Below, piece by piece: positions 44,226-52,520 of a DNA stretch of 64,000 bases. The notes under the pieces are model-generated. The model was not told where the DNA came from, searched no databases, and was given only the letters and a program-made list of their open reading frames with translations. How positions within the stretch are numbered: position 1 is the first letter of the stretch; every line of letters begins with the position of its first letter. A program made the translations under genes and the position numbers. The stretch comes from Anabaena lutea FACHB-196 (GTDB lineage: Bacteria; Cyanobacteriota; Cyanobacteriia; Cyanobacteriales; Nostocaceae): contig NZ_JACJST010000024.1 of NCBI RefSeq assembly GCF_014698305.1, positions 37,595 to 101,594 on the forward strand. Reading direction: 5' to 3'.

Positions 44226-44636
44226 ATGAACGCGTTTCAACCATCCAGACCGGAGCTACAGCCAGTAGAACCACGTCGAGCTTTACCTCGACCAAAAAAA
44301 CATCTTCGCCAACGTTCTTATCAGGTGATGGCGCTGGAAACCACAGCCAAGATAACTGTTAACTTGGTCATTGCTACAGCAGCAGTATCTGCCTTGGTAC
44401 AACTTTTGCCTTATCATTGGTTACAGCAAGACAAGTTGCGAGAAATTCGCACAGAAGTCAAGCTGGTAGAAGGACGTGTTAATACTTTACGAGCAGAATT
44501 TAGCCGTAACTTTGATCCCCAGCAAGCTAAGAGTATTAGGCAAGAACAATCATACCGATTTGATCCCAGTCAGCGACAAATAGTGCTGATTAATCCAGAT
44601 CGAAAAGATGCTGAACAATCAGATTCCACACCTTAA
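44226..44636 (+). CDS. Conserved cyanobacterial single-pass membrane protein
   Basis: The first 35 residues of this 136-residue protein are Pro/Arg-rich (PRRALPRPKKHLRQRSYQ), then comes one TM helix (ITVNLVIATAAVSALVQLL). A coiled coil follows (LREIRTEVKLVEGRVNTLRAEFSRNF) and a polar tail ending with RQIVLINPD. The arrangement suggests a short periplasmic coiled coil with a basic cytoplasmic tail. It is conserved in cyanobacteria to my knowledge, without known function. Confidence 0.75.
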   Translation: MNAFQPSRPELQPVEPRRALPRPKKHLRQRSYQVMALETTAKITVNLVIATAAVSALVQLLPYHWLQQDKLREIRTEVKLVEGRVNTLRAEFSRNFDPQQAKSIRQEQSYRFDPSQRQIVLINPDRKDAEQSDSTP

Positions 44637-44836
44637 AGTAATTTGAGGTGGTTTATGATTCTGGCTCAGAATAAAACACACAAAAAATTATTAACATTAA
44701 CTGTTAATAGTTAATTATTGAAGAGCTATTAGTTATCATCTATTAGGAAATCAGCGCAACAGGTCTGCTATCTACCAATTCAAACTTAAAAAATCATTTT
44801 TTAGTAATTTTTAAACCTGTGTTAAAAAGCTACCAA

Positions 44837-45556
44837 TCAGTTGATGTAAGGATTCAGCAACTCGTTTAACCAGCTTTCCAGTTGTAACCGTAGGCGGTAA
44901 GCAGAAATATCTTGACTGGTATCGAGTGCGGTTAGATGTGTAAGAGAGCGGTAATAATCAGCGATCGCACAATTCCAGTCACCCCAAAGATGATAAGTTC
45001 TACCGCGTTCAGCCCAAATATGACCTTGTAGCTGACCAAACAGCAGTACAGTCTCAAAATTATCAATTGCCTCCGCGTACTGCCCCAAATCACGCAAAGT
45101 AATGCCTCGGTTAATCCAAGCGCGAACATGACGAGGATTCAAATCTAGGGCTTGATCGTAGTCAGCTAGTGCCGCTACTAACTCCCCTCCGGCAGCATAG
45201 TAATTAGCTCGGTTATTATAAGCACTAGCTAACTTGGGATTCAGTTGCATTGCTGTGTTGTAGTCGTACAGGGCTTTTTGAGAATCACCACTTTGAAAAT
45301 AAATCAGCCCTCGGTTGTTGTAATTAACTGCATTGTCGGGATGACTATCAATGAGTTGGCTTAACAAAGCGATCGCTTCAATATAATTTCCTTGTTGAGC
45401 TAACTTCAAAGCACAAGACCGTAAGTAAGTATCCTCTATATTTAATTTTTTGTTACTTTTGGCTTCAGTAATTTGCGTATATAAAGTTTTTTTACTCAGG
45501 GAATTGCAACGTTGATTTTGTTGACTACCAGAAGCTAGAAAGGAGTGATAATCCAT
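44837..45556 (-). CDS. Tetratricopeptide repeat protein
   Basis: After about 60 polar residues, four or five TPR units follow in this 239-residue protein (for example AVNYNNRGLIYFQSGDSQKALYDY, then ASAYNNRANYYAAGGELVAALADY and RAWINRGITLRDLGQYAEAIDNF). There is no signal peptide, catalytic motif or partner gene nearby. TPRs bind other proteins; the partner is unknown. Confidence 0.88.
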   Translation of the reverse strand: MDYHSFLASGSQQNQRCNSLSKKTLYTQITEAKSNKKLNIEDTYLRSCALKLAQQGNYIEAIALLSQLIDSHPDNAVNYNNRGLIYFQSGDSQKALYDYNTAMQLNPKLASAYNNRANYYAAGGELVAALADYDQALDLNPRHVRAWINRGITLRDLGQYAEAIDNFETVLLFGQLQGHIWAERGRTYHLWGDWNCAIADYYRSLTHLTALDTSQDISAYRLRLQLESWLNELLNPYIN

Positions 45557-45979
45557 ATTTTCCCGCTTGAGCTACTTGCTCGGTGAAATAAAATTATAGT
45601 TTTTCGCCTATGAGTGGGTTTAGAACTGTGTCACTTTTTCAGTAGTCTTTTTTTTTGTTGAAAGGACTGAATTGAACCTAGTCTGAAAAAGTTCTGAGTG
45701 CTTTAGACACCTGGAAGGCAAATTCCCGCAAGTTGTGCTGAGTAAAAAATGCCAGTTCCTCGTCTTTAGCCCTTAATTCCTTTTTCCTCGGTTCTGGTTT
45801 ACCCAGTTGATAATGGCTACTTAAATCTAGTTAGCCATAAACCCAATAATATATACTTCACCCCCAAGTCCAATTCCCGAAAGAATTACCATCAATCTCT
45901 AAGACTAGTCAATTGACACTCACCGCCCTATAAGTGCGGTGATTCTTGCTTCACGGGGATTCCAACGAATTTGCCCGCG
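45557..45979. other. Intergenic region before the tnpB remnant
   Basis: No gene was found. The last 80 bases hold the right-end hairpin of the IS200/IS605-type remnant. Confidence 0.4.
45920..45942. mobile_element. Right-end hairpin of IS200/IS605-type element
   Basis: TCACCGC and GCGGTGA form a perfect 7-bp imperfect-loop hairpin, about 40 bases past the tnpB stop codon. Subterminal hairpins of this type are the transposase recognition ends of the IS200/IS605 family, and in intact elements the guide RNA scaffold overlaps this end. Confidence 0.5.
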
Positions 45980-46641
45980 CTAAAGCGCCGCTCCGCTAAC
46001 AGCAAGCATCTTGACCGTATGCCCTACGGCTGCAAGTCCTCTTACAAGAACTACCTGCGCGGCTGCCACATCTCTATCTGTGGTATAGCCGCAATTTGAA
46101 CAAGCATGAGTACGTTCCGATAACTCTTTTTTACCCGTCTCAACACCACAATTAGGGCAAATCTGGCTAGTTTTGCGACTGTCTACTTTTTGGAAATAGA
46201 CACCACGCTTAAAACAGGTCTGCTCTAAAATGTTAAAGAATTGACCAAATCCAGCATCTAGACAGTGCTTGCCCAGTATCCCACGGGATAACCCGACTAA
46301 ATTCAAGTCTTCAGCAAACACCATTCCGGTGTTGTTGCAGATTTGATGAGACAGTTTTCTGTGCCAATCCTTGCGACAGTTAGCAACGTACTCATGCAGT
46401 TTTGCTACCCTCTTTTGGGCTTTCTTCCAATTGTTCGAGCCTATACGTTTTCTGGAAACACTTTGTTGCAGCAATTTCAGCTTGCGTATGTCCCAAAGGG
46501 ACACGCTTCGCGAACAGCATCTACAAAAAACCTCGGACGATTGACAGTTAAACCATTAGAAGTTGCAACAAAATTTGTTAGTCCTACATCAATCCCTATC
46601 CCTTCCCCATGAGGCATAGGATGAGGTACAGAATCTACTAA
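45980..46641 (-). pseudogene. Decayed tnpB (IS200/IS605 family RNA-guided nuclease)
   Basis: On the reverse strand, VPHPMPHGEGIGIDVGLTNF (RuvC Asp) is followed in another frame by RKLKLLQQSVSRKRIGSN, FAEDLNLVGL (RuvC Glu), a zinc ribbon CPNCG...CSNCG and DRDVAAAQVV (last RuvC Asp). The N-terminal half is missing, with a stop just upstream of 46641. A CG-rich repeat (about 46482-46520) has inserted between the first and second RuvC segments and shifted the frame. No transposase tnpA is present. It is a dead remnant. Confidence 0.85.
46485..46520. repeat. Dispersed repeat copy inside tnpB
   Basis: GTCCCAAAGGGACACGCTTCGCGAAC is self-complementary in two parts and replaces the expected join between FFV and RKLKLLQQ. 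About 35 inserted bases break the reading frame. Confidence 0.6.
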
Positions 46642-47017
46642 TCAGTGTTACGATTTTTAGAACAAAGTCGCCCTCGAAGGGCGTTCGCGTAGCGTCTCGC
46701 TCCAGAGGCTCTAACCCCTTAATTTTCGGTAGAATGCCAAGAAGGTAGAAATTGGGTAATTAGTGATTCGTGGTTGGTGTTGGCGGTAGCCTACCGTATG
46801 ACTCCTACATCGTCACGCAAGCTATAGCCATATGGTGATAGGGAATAGGTGGCAGAAGGCAGAAGGCAGGGGGCTTTTTTGCAGGGGGCAGGAGGAGGTA
46901 ATTATTTCTCCCCATCTCCGCGTCCCCGCGTCTCCCCATCACCCCATCTTCCCATCCCCGCGTCCCCAACTCCCCAACTCCCCAGTACCTAAATTTAAAT
47001 TTTGAGTAAATTTGACG
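46642..47017. repeat. Repeat-filled intergenic region
   Basis: Contents: a palindromic CG-rich repeat at 46670-46710 (GAAGGGCGTTCGCGTAGCGTC), then GGCAGAAGGCAGGGGG and CCGCGTCCCC-type tandem repeats at 46850-46985. No gene was seen. Confidence 0.65.
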
Positions 47018-47482
47018 ATGACAACAGCAATTTCTTATTCCAATGCAAACGACCTCACAACCGATGATTACATTGTGATCGGCTTGGCAACTTGCTTTTA
47101 TAAAGATGATGGAGAAGTGCATCAAATTGAAGTTATAGAGCCTATTCCCTCAGCCGCATTAGAAGCGATATTAAAAGGCATTCCTACGTCCTACAAGCTT
47201 GCCTATGCAACAACTTTAGGATCTATATTGGACGGTGATACACTGGTTATGCCGAATGGAATGCCAGAGTCAGCACAGTTCGGAGATGAATTTGTGCTAA
47301 GGGCATTTTCCGCTGCCCGTACCTACAAGCGTCGTCAATCAGCCCAATTATTCATCCCCGTTGGTGCCACCAAAACCGATTTTAATTATTCTACGGAACG
47401 GAAACGAGTACTAAATGCTGCCAGAGTTGTCAGCAAAGAAGACAACGTTAAACAACATTCCCACACTCACAAAGTACTTTGA
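47018..47482 (+). CDS. Conserved protein of unknown function
   Basis: The product has 154 residues from the ATG at 47018. A TTG two codons earlier has no support. The fold looks mixed alpha/beta: DDYIVIGLATCFYKDDGEVHQIEVIEPIPSAALEAILKG (in part), a hydrophobic YATTLGSILDGDTLV, and a basic C-terminal region rich in Arg/Lys. It is 12 bases before a GST gene on the same strand, so the two may be co-transcribed. I recognise no named family. Confidence 0.7.
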   Translation: MTTAISYSNANDLTTDDYIVIGLATCFYKDDGEVHQIEVIEPIPSAALEAILKGIPTSYKLAYATTLGSILDGDTLVMPNGMPESAQFGDEFVLRAFSAARTYKRRQSAQLFIPVGATKTDFNYSTERKRVLNAARVVSKEDNVKQHSHTHKVL

Positions 47483-47494
47483 TTTTAGGTAATT

Positions 47495-48055
47495 ATGTTG
47501 AAACTTTACGGTGGCGCTTTTAGTCGTGCATCAATCATCAAGTGGTATTTAGAGGAACTGGAAATTCCTTATGAATTTGTGATGCTAGATATGAAAGCTG
47601 GTGAACATCTACAGCCTGAATACTTAGCAATTAATCCCGTAGGTAAAGTCCCTGCAATTGTTGATGGCGATTTTAAACTGTGGGAATCTGGGGCAATTTT
47701 GTTGTATCTTGCTGAAAAATATGGAAAAACTGCATTTTCACTAGAGGAACGCGCCATATTTTCCCAGTGGGTATTATTTGCCAATTCCACCTTGGCTACA
47801 GGTATTTTTATCGAAGCCAATCGAGAAAAGGAAATGCCCCGCTTATTGACTCCTCTAAATGAAATTTTCGGGCAGCAACCTTTTGTGCTGGGTAATGAAT
47901 TCACTGTTGCTGATGTGGCTGTGGGATCTATACTCGGTTATATTCCCATCATGCTGAAGCTAGACTTGAGCGCTTACCCAGCCGTTTTGAACTATATTAA
48001 ACAAGTTTCTGAACGTCCGGCGTTTCAAAAAAGTATCGGTGCAGGACGCGGTTAG
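47495..48055 (+). CDS. Glutathione S-transferase family protein
   Basis: This 186-residue protein starts MLKLYGGAFSRASIIKWYLEEL, then NPVGKVPAIVDGDFKLWESGAILLYLAEK (cis-Pro and Ser of the glutathione site). A shortened helical C-domain ends VADVAVGSILGYI. It lacks about 20-30 residues compared with typical bacterial GSTs. It follows the preceding gene at 12 bases. Confidence 0.9.
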   Translation: MLKLYGGAFSRASIIKWYLEELEIPYEFVMLDMKAGEHLQPEYLAINPVGKVPAIVDGDFKLWESGAILLYLAEKYGKTAFSLEERAIFSQWVLFANSTLATGIFIEANREKEMPRLLTPLNEIFGQQPFVLGNEFTVADVAVGSILGYIPIMLKLDLSAYPAVLNYIKQVSERPAFQKSIGAGRG

Positions 48056-48111
48056 AGGCTGGGGGCAAGTTAGTACAAAGAGATGAGTAACGAGTAGGAA
48101 CGAGAGTCAAC

Positions 48112-48140
48112 CACTCGGTACTCGGTACTCGGTACTCAGT
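48112..48140. repeat. Short tandem repeat (ACTCGGT units)
   Basis: Three to four copies of ACTCGGT lie between the GST and yajQ genes. Confidence 0.7.
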
Positions 48141-48145
48141 AATCC

Positions 48146-48637
48146 CTAACGATAGTTTGTAAATTGCAAAGCCACAGGAAAGTCTTCTTGTTTCAGACGC
48201 TGGATCACTGTTTGCAAATCGTCTTTGGCTTTGGCAGTTACTCGCACCGCATCACCTTGAATTGACGCTTGTACCTTTTTGAATTCGTCACGAATCAATT
48301 TAGAGATTTGTTTGGCAATTTCTTGGCTGATGCCTTTTTTGAGGGTGATTTCTTGACGGACGCGGTTACCACTGGCAGATTCAACTTTGCCAAAATCAAA
48401 TATTTTTTGAGAGAGGTTGCGTTTGGCGGCTTTTTCGCGCAGTATGCCATGTACAGCCTCTAAAGTCATATCACTGTCGGTACTAATGGTAATTTTGTCT
48501 TCACCTAGCTCAACAGTAGTTTGAGTATCTTTGAGATCGTAACGGCTTTTGATGTCTCGCACCACTTGATCAATAGCATTGACTAATTCTTGGCGGTCAA
48601 AGTCGCTCACAATGTCAAAAGAAAAAGTAGAAGCCAT
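48146..48637 (-). CDS. yajQ: YajQ family nucleotide-binding protein
   Basis: This 163-residue protein starts [25 protein letters not shown] and has two ferredoxin-like repeats, with [20 protein letters not shown] and [32 protein letters not shown] segments. Members bind cyclic di-GMP or other nucleotides and act as transcriptional co-regulators in some bacteria. The cyanobacterial role is unknown. The length is standard. Confidence 0.95.
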   Translation of the reverse strand: MASTFSFDIVSDFDRQELVNAIDQVVRDIKSRYDLKDTQTTVELGEDKITISTDSDMTLEAVHGILREKAAKRNLSQKIFDFGKVESASGNRVRQEITLKKGISQEIAKQISKLIRDEFKKVQASIQGDAVRVTAKAKDDLQTVIQRLKQEDFPVALQFTNYR

Positions 48638-48659
48638 AAATGTTAAATGTGAGATGTTG

Positions 48660-48790
48660 AATTTGGTAATGGGTATTGGGTATTGGGTATTGTATTTTGG
48701 ATTGAGGATTTTGGATTATGTTTAATTAACTCCAATCTAAAATCTAAAATCTAAAATTTTTCCCAATCACCTATTCCCCAATCACCTCTG
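48660..48790. repeat. Short tandem repeats (GGGTATT, AAATCTA units)
   Basis: GGGTATT repeats (48672-48690) and CTAAAAT repeats (48738-48757) lie between the reverse-strand yajQ and MAPEG genes. Confidence 0.7.
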
Positions 48791-49222
48791 TTGCATGATA
48801 CTCAAGTAGAAGAGGGTCGCAGAGCTAAAAGAGCCAACACCAAACATGAGCGAGCCTCCTTCGGAGGAGCTTCGCTAACGCAAAAGGGGTATATTCACAA
48901 TATAAAAAGTAGAGTATAGCAACCGAGCGGGGATAAATGCGATCGCTGCCGTTGCTGCCATAGAAGAATTCACCCCTGTGACATAGGCCATTAGTGCAGC
49001 AGCAGCAAAAATCATAAACGCCTCAAAGGAGTTTTGGTGCGCCCAAGTGGCTCTTTGGGCATAAGGTGGCAATTTATCAAACATGGCGCGAGGAGCTGAA
49101 ATATCATACCCAATTCTCGCCCTTGCATAAGCTACTAACAAAAAAGGGACATAGATGAGAACAGCGGCAGCCGTAATAGAGTACAAAAAAATAGCAGGGG
49201 TGGGCAGTTGCAATAGAGACAT
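48782..49222 (-). pseudogene. MAPEG family gene interrupted by a dispersed repeat
   Basis: Reading from ATG 49222, the protein has the MAPEG signature: four hydrophobic helices with AHQNSFEAFMIFAAAALMAY and ARLLYSTFYIVNIPLLR. It stops at 48875 after 115 residues. The stop lies in a CG-rich palindromic repeat (48850-48880). After that repeat the same frame continues with SLMFGVGSFSSATLFYLSIM and ends at 48782. The repeat therefore adds one TAG and about seven codons without changing frame. MAPEG proteins are membrane-bound, glutathione- or eicosanoid-related. The shortened protein may still fold, as only part of the last helix is lost. Confidence 0.75.
48848..48881. repeat. Dispersed repeat copy inside the MAPEG gene
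   Basis: GAGCCTCCTTCGGAGGAGCTTCGCTAAC contains a perfect CCTCC-TTC-GGAGG type stem. It is a further copy of the CG-rich repeat family. Confidence 0.65.
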
Positions 49223-49358
49223 CAACTGAATAAATAGTGTTAGTAGTTTCTGTTTGGTGAGCGTGAAGGGATACTGAGTAATTTAGAAAAATCATTACCC
49301 AGTAACCTTTGGTAATTTCCCATCTCTATCATTAGCTATGTGGAGACTACGTTGCACT

Positions 49359-49862
49359 TTAGTCAAAGTAGAACAGTGTCACCACTTTTCTTTGTTCTTC
49401 TGCCTCTCCACAAGTTTGCAGTAGGGTACGACTGTCGTGAAAAGCAAAACAAATCAGTTGCTGACAACGGGAGACAATTTCTTTATTGCATAGGTAACTT
49501 GCCTCAGCCAAAGACAGATTGTCATTACTGGGATTTTCTACCAAATGCATTACCTGCTCTAGTTGTTGGCGAGATTCATGGGGCTGGCGTTCCAAACTTT
49601 GGGGTAGAATTACCGTCAATAAGTTTGGGTCAGCCCTTGTTGCTCCGCGAATGGCAGCTGAATTACTGCCTGTAGCACCAGAGGTGATGATGCGATTGCC
49701 CGATAAAACTAGGGCATATGTCATCATTTCAATGAGATTTTGATGAGTAATTGGCACATGACGAGAACCCAACAAGGCAATTCGCTTAGAACCCGTTTGC
49801 TGGATTGTCGCCAGTTCTTGCGCTAACGTATCAAGGTTGATGAGGTTTGTTGACTGGCTCAA
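49359..49862 (-). CDS. SLOG/DprA-like (DNA recombination-mediator protein A) protein
   Basis: This 167-residue protein is a Rossmann-like fold of the SLOG superfamily. RIALLGSRHVPITHQNLIEMM and RIITSGATGSNSAAIRGATRADPNLLTVILPQ form the nucleotide-binding sites, in the pattern of DprA and related cyanobacterial proteins. It lacks the N-terminal SAM-like and C-terminal winged domains of true DprA. A nucleotide-derived ligand is likely, but none is proven. Confidence 0.85.
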   Translation of the reverse strand: MSQSTNLINLDTLAQELATIQQTGSKRIALLGSRHVPITHQNLIEMMTYALVLSGNRIITSGATGSNSAAIRGATRADPNLLTVILPQSLERQPHESRQQLEQVMHLVENPSNDNLSLAEASYLCNKEIVSRCQQLICFAFHDSRTLLQTCGEAEEQRKVVTLFYFD

Positions 49863-50212
49863 AGATAGACATAATCAGATTAAACGACCCAGATATTCTA
49901 CCAAAGAGCGTGTAGGTGCGAAGCCAACTAGAGTTACAGATTGCTACGTTTTCCAGATTATTTTGCTAGTAACTAACTCTTTTTCGATAGCTGCGTGTCA
50001 AATCAGGTAAAAATACGCAGCCGCCTCAGAGATCATACCAATTTGAAACCTGATGGCGAGAGAGGGAATACCCAAAACCTTATTTAGTAAGGCTTTGACG
50101 ATTCCAAATCGCAAATCCACAATCCCAAATGGTATGAGTTGATTGCTCATGATGAGATGAAAGGTAGGACTTACGCTGTAGATTCACTAGTAATTTTAGT
50201 AACTTAATCAGA
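49863..50212. other. Intergenic region with weak inverted repeat
   Basis: ATCATACCAATTTG (about 50033) and CCAAATGGTATGAG (about 50126) are imperfect inverted repeats about 90 bases apart. No gene was seen. Confidence 0.35.
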
Positions 50213-51316
50213 CTATGACAAAGCCGCTGCTGGGTTTAATCCTAGTTGAGACAACAAACGGTCAATGTCAAAATGTTCGGACATTAATTGACGAATGCAC
50301 TCTACTTTCAGAGGTTCATGAACACGAACTTGACCAAAAGTGCGGTCAACAATTTCCACTGTGGTGAGAGTGTCGAGGTCAACAGACAAAATCGGGATTT
50401 CTAATTCTTCAGCGCGATTGAGAATAAAAGCAGGAGGTGGTAATTTTCCGGTGAGGATGAGGCATTGAGTAGAAGTTTCTAAAGCAGCTTGCTGGATTTC
50501 CACGCGATCGCCTCCGGTGACTACGGCCTTATTCCGGCGTTTGCGGAAATATTTGACTGCCGAATTCACATTCATCGCCCCAATTGCCAGAGTTTCCACC
50601 AATAAATCTAAGCGATCGCTACGACAGAGAACTTCCGCATTTAACTGTTTTACCAGTTCGCCGACGCTGACGCTGCCAAGCAAGTCGCTTTTCGGCAACA
50701 TTGCTAATACAGGAATCCCCTGCTGTTCCAAAAATGGGCGTAAAACATTATTGCCCACTTCTAATTGTTCGGCAGGAACTTCATTGATGACAATACCAAT
50801 CAAGCGGTCGCCTATGAGCTGCTTGGCAGACAACAGAGTTTCAACAGAAAGCAGAGATTTATAACGATGTACCAACAGCACATCAGCATCCAAGACTGCC
50901 GCTACTTGCAGCAAAGATAAGCCAAACAAATAGCCTTCTGACAAATCACCAGCACCCTCTAACAGCACCAAATCACCACGGGGTATTTGTAAATATTGCT
51001 GCACTAGAGACTGCTGATAATTAGTTGTGTCTTCGCCACGTAAGCGTTTTTGGACACTGACTTCATTCAAAGCTAACAAAGTCTGAGCAACACGGTTTTC
51101 CGGCAGTTGGAGGCTTTGAGTAATAAACTGAACATCTTCTTCGATTATGGTTCCAGCAGAAGCATTCAAACAAGTACCTAGGGGTTTGCCGTAGGCTATA
51201 TCTAGTCCTTTTTGCTTTAACTGATGAGACAAACCTAGAACTGTTGCGGATTTACCACTGTAAGTCTCTACTGATCCAATCAGCAAATATTTAGCAGATG
51301 TTGGCACGCCATGCAC
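50213..51316 (-). CDS. DRTGG/BioD-like (phosphotransacetylase N-terminal-type) protein
   Basis: Residues 1-215 of this 367-residue protein form a BioD/AAA_26-type P-loop unit (LLIGSVETYSGKSATVLGLSH, Walker A variant). A DRTGG-type domain follows (VNSAVKYFRKRRNKAVVTGGDR and LETSTQCLILTGKLPPP) to the end. This equals the N-terminal part of long bacterial Pta enzymes without the catalytic acetyltransferase domain. It is probably a regulatory or nucleotide-binding protein. It is conserved in cyanobacteria, with no assigned function. Confidence 0.85.
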   Translation of the reverse strand: MHGVPTSAKYLLIGSVETYSGKSATVLGLSHQLKQKGLDIAYGKPLGTCLNASAGTIIEEDVQFITQSLQLPENRVAQTLLALNEVSVQKRLRGEDTTNYQQSLVQQYLQIPRGDLVLLEGAGDLSEGYLFGLSLLQVAAVLDADVLLVHRYKSLLSVETLLSAKQLIGDRLIGIVINEVPAEQLEVGNNVLRPFLEQQGIPVLAMLPKSDLLGSVSVGELVKQLNAEVLCRSDRLDLLVETLAIGAMNVNSAVKYFRKRRNKAVVTGGDRVEIQQAALETSTQCLILTGKLPPPAFILNRAEELEIPILSVDLDTLTTVEIVDRTFGQVRVHEPLKVECIRQLMSEHFDIDRLLSQLGLNPAAALS

Positions 51317-51436
51317 TCCTAATTTTAAACGTCTGTTGAACCCAGCTAGGTGTTTTCTAATTTTAGTTGCTTCTGATGGTAGGCCGGCGTTATGACTAAA
51401 TTAGTTTGAGATATTTGTTGAGATTTTAGGGCAGGG

Positions 51437-51678
51437 AGGGGGGAGTCCTCACAAGGGTAGGTATTTTACATTGTCGTGAGGGCTAGACTTGGTGGACAAG
51501 GAAGGACAGTGGACAAGGGAGGAAAACCGTACAAAATCATATTCTCTTGGTAACAAGAATAGTCCGTCAAAAGACCATTGTGCGTATAAAATCTTCCTTG
51601 TCTACCTTCCCTCCTTGTCTTCCAAGTCCTGCCTTCACAGATAATATTAAAAACCTACCCTTGTGAGAGGGGGGAGTC
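51437..51678. mobile_element. 220-bp MITE with 15-bp inverted repeats and 11-bp target duplication
   Basis: CTCACAAGGGTAGGT (51448-51462) and its exact complement (51653-51667) end a 220-bp element. AGGGGGGAGTC flanks it directly on both sides (51437-51447 and 51668-51678), a perfect 11-bp direct repeat. The inner DNA holds further pairing blocks (AAGGAAGGACAGTGGACAAGG versus CCTTGTCTACC). No coding frame lies inside, so it must be moved by a transposase elsewhere. Confidence 0.88.
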
Positions 51679-51767
51679 AGGGAGCAATGCCAAAAATTTT
51701 GCTTTTCTTCTGCTTCTTCTCCTGAGATCCATTCACCCTGCCTCCCCTACCTCTTGTCTCCTGCCAT
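51679..51767. other. Short spacer between the MITE and the EbsA-like gene
   Basis: The spacer contains CCTGCCTCCCCTACC-type sequence, with no recognised function. Confidence 0.3.
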
Positions 51768-52145
51768 TTATTCTTCTACACGCAGCAGCTTGCGGTAAAA
51801 AGTTTGGGAAAAATCACTAATGCGGTGGCGCTTATAGTTTTCCATCAGTTCAATTAAAAAATTAATAAACTCAAAACTTGCCATCATGACTTCATAACTT
51901 AATTCAGCATTGCCATCAAACTGGATTCGGCAGCGGGTTAAGTCTGAGGGCAGGGTAGCAACATTCCAGGTAGCTACAAAGGGAACATTATCACTCCCTT
52001 CTATTTTGCGGTGTCCCTCCAAGACACCTTTTTGATAAAGACTGATGGCATAGGGCAAGAAAGTGCGCTTGCTACCCTGAATATAAGGTAAATAAACACT
52101 AGCTTGTTGCTGAGTCACAGGCTGGAGTTGGTCAATAGACGACAT
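51768..52145 (-). CDS. EbsA-like type IV pilus biogenesis protein
   Basis: This 125-residue cytoplasmic protein contains ASVYLPYIQGSKRTFLPYAISLYQKG, NVPFVATWNVATLPSDLTRCRIQFDGNAELSYEV and SDFSQTFYRKLLRVEE. This is the pattern I associate with EbsA, a cyanobacterial partner of the type IV pilus ATPases that is needed for pilus assembly and biofilm suppression. The assignment is from memory, not from a search. No pilus genes are close by. Confidence 0.65.
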   Translation of the reverse strand: MSSIDQLQPVTQQQASVYLPYIQGSKRTFLPYAISLYQKGVLEGHRKIEGSDNVPFVATWNVATLPSDLTRCRIQFDGNAELSYEVMMASFEFINFLIELMENYKRHRISDFSQTFYRKLLRVEE

Positions 52146-52189
52146 TTTTAAATATTCCTCAAATTAGCTGATAACTGGAGATGTATTCC

Positions 52190-52475
52190 TTTTCATCATT
52201 AGTATTCCCACAAAAATGAGTATTCACACACACTCAGGGTAAATACAAGTAGGTAGGCGTGAATATTTGTCGTTGGGATCAGGCAGAAGGAAAGAGAGTG
52301 CCAGAAAGAGACGGGGGGACACGGAGAAAGAGGGACACGGGGACACGGGGATAATCTCTCCGCGTCACCGCGTCTCCCCATCTGGAGCGTCTTCTTCGGT
52401 CACCAAGAAACGCAGAAGGAGCAGAATGTCTCCCAAGCTTCGCGTCATCTTTTCAAAATTTGGGAAATACATCCC
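52190..52475. repeat. Repeat-rich intergenic region
   Basis: Units of the GGACACGG and CCGCGTCACCGCGTC types occur at 52290-52385. No gene was seen. Confidence 0.6.
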
Positions 52476-52520
52476 TTGATGTATATTAAGGACAAATACT
52501 GGTTTTTGAATCAAGTAACT

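Noticed and set aside
45920..46000. Functional TnpB guide RNA
   Set aside because: The right-end hairpin is present, but the nuclease is truncated and frame-shifted, so no active guide system can be claimed.
46805..47125. 106-codon reverse frame
   Set aside because: It is built from tandem repeat DNA (GGGDGVMGRRGDAEMG-like) and runs antisense to the start of the gene at 47018.
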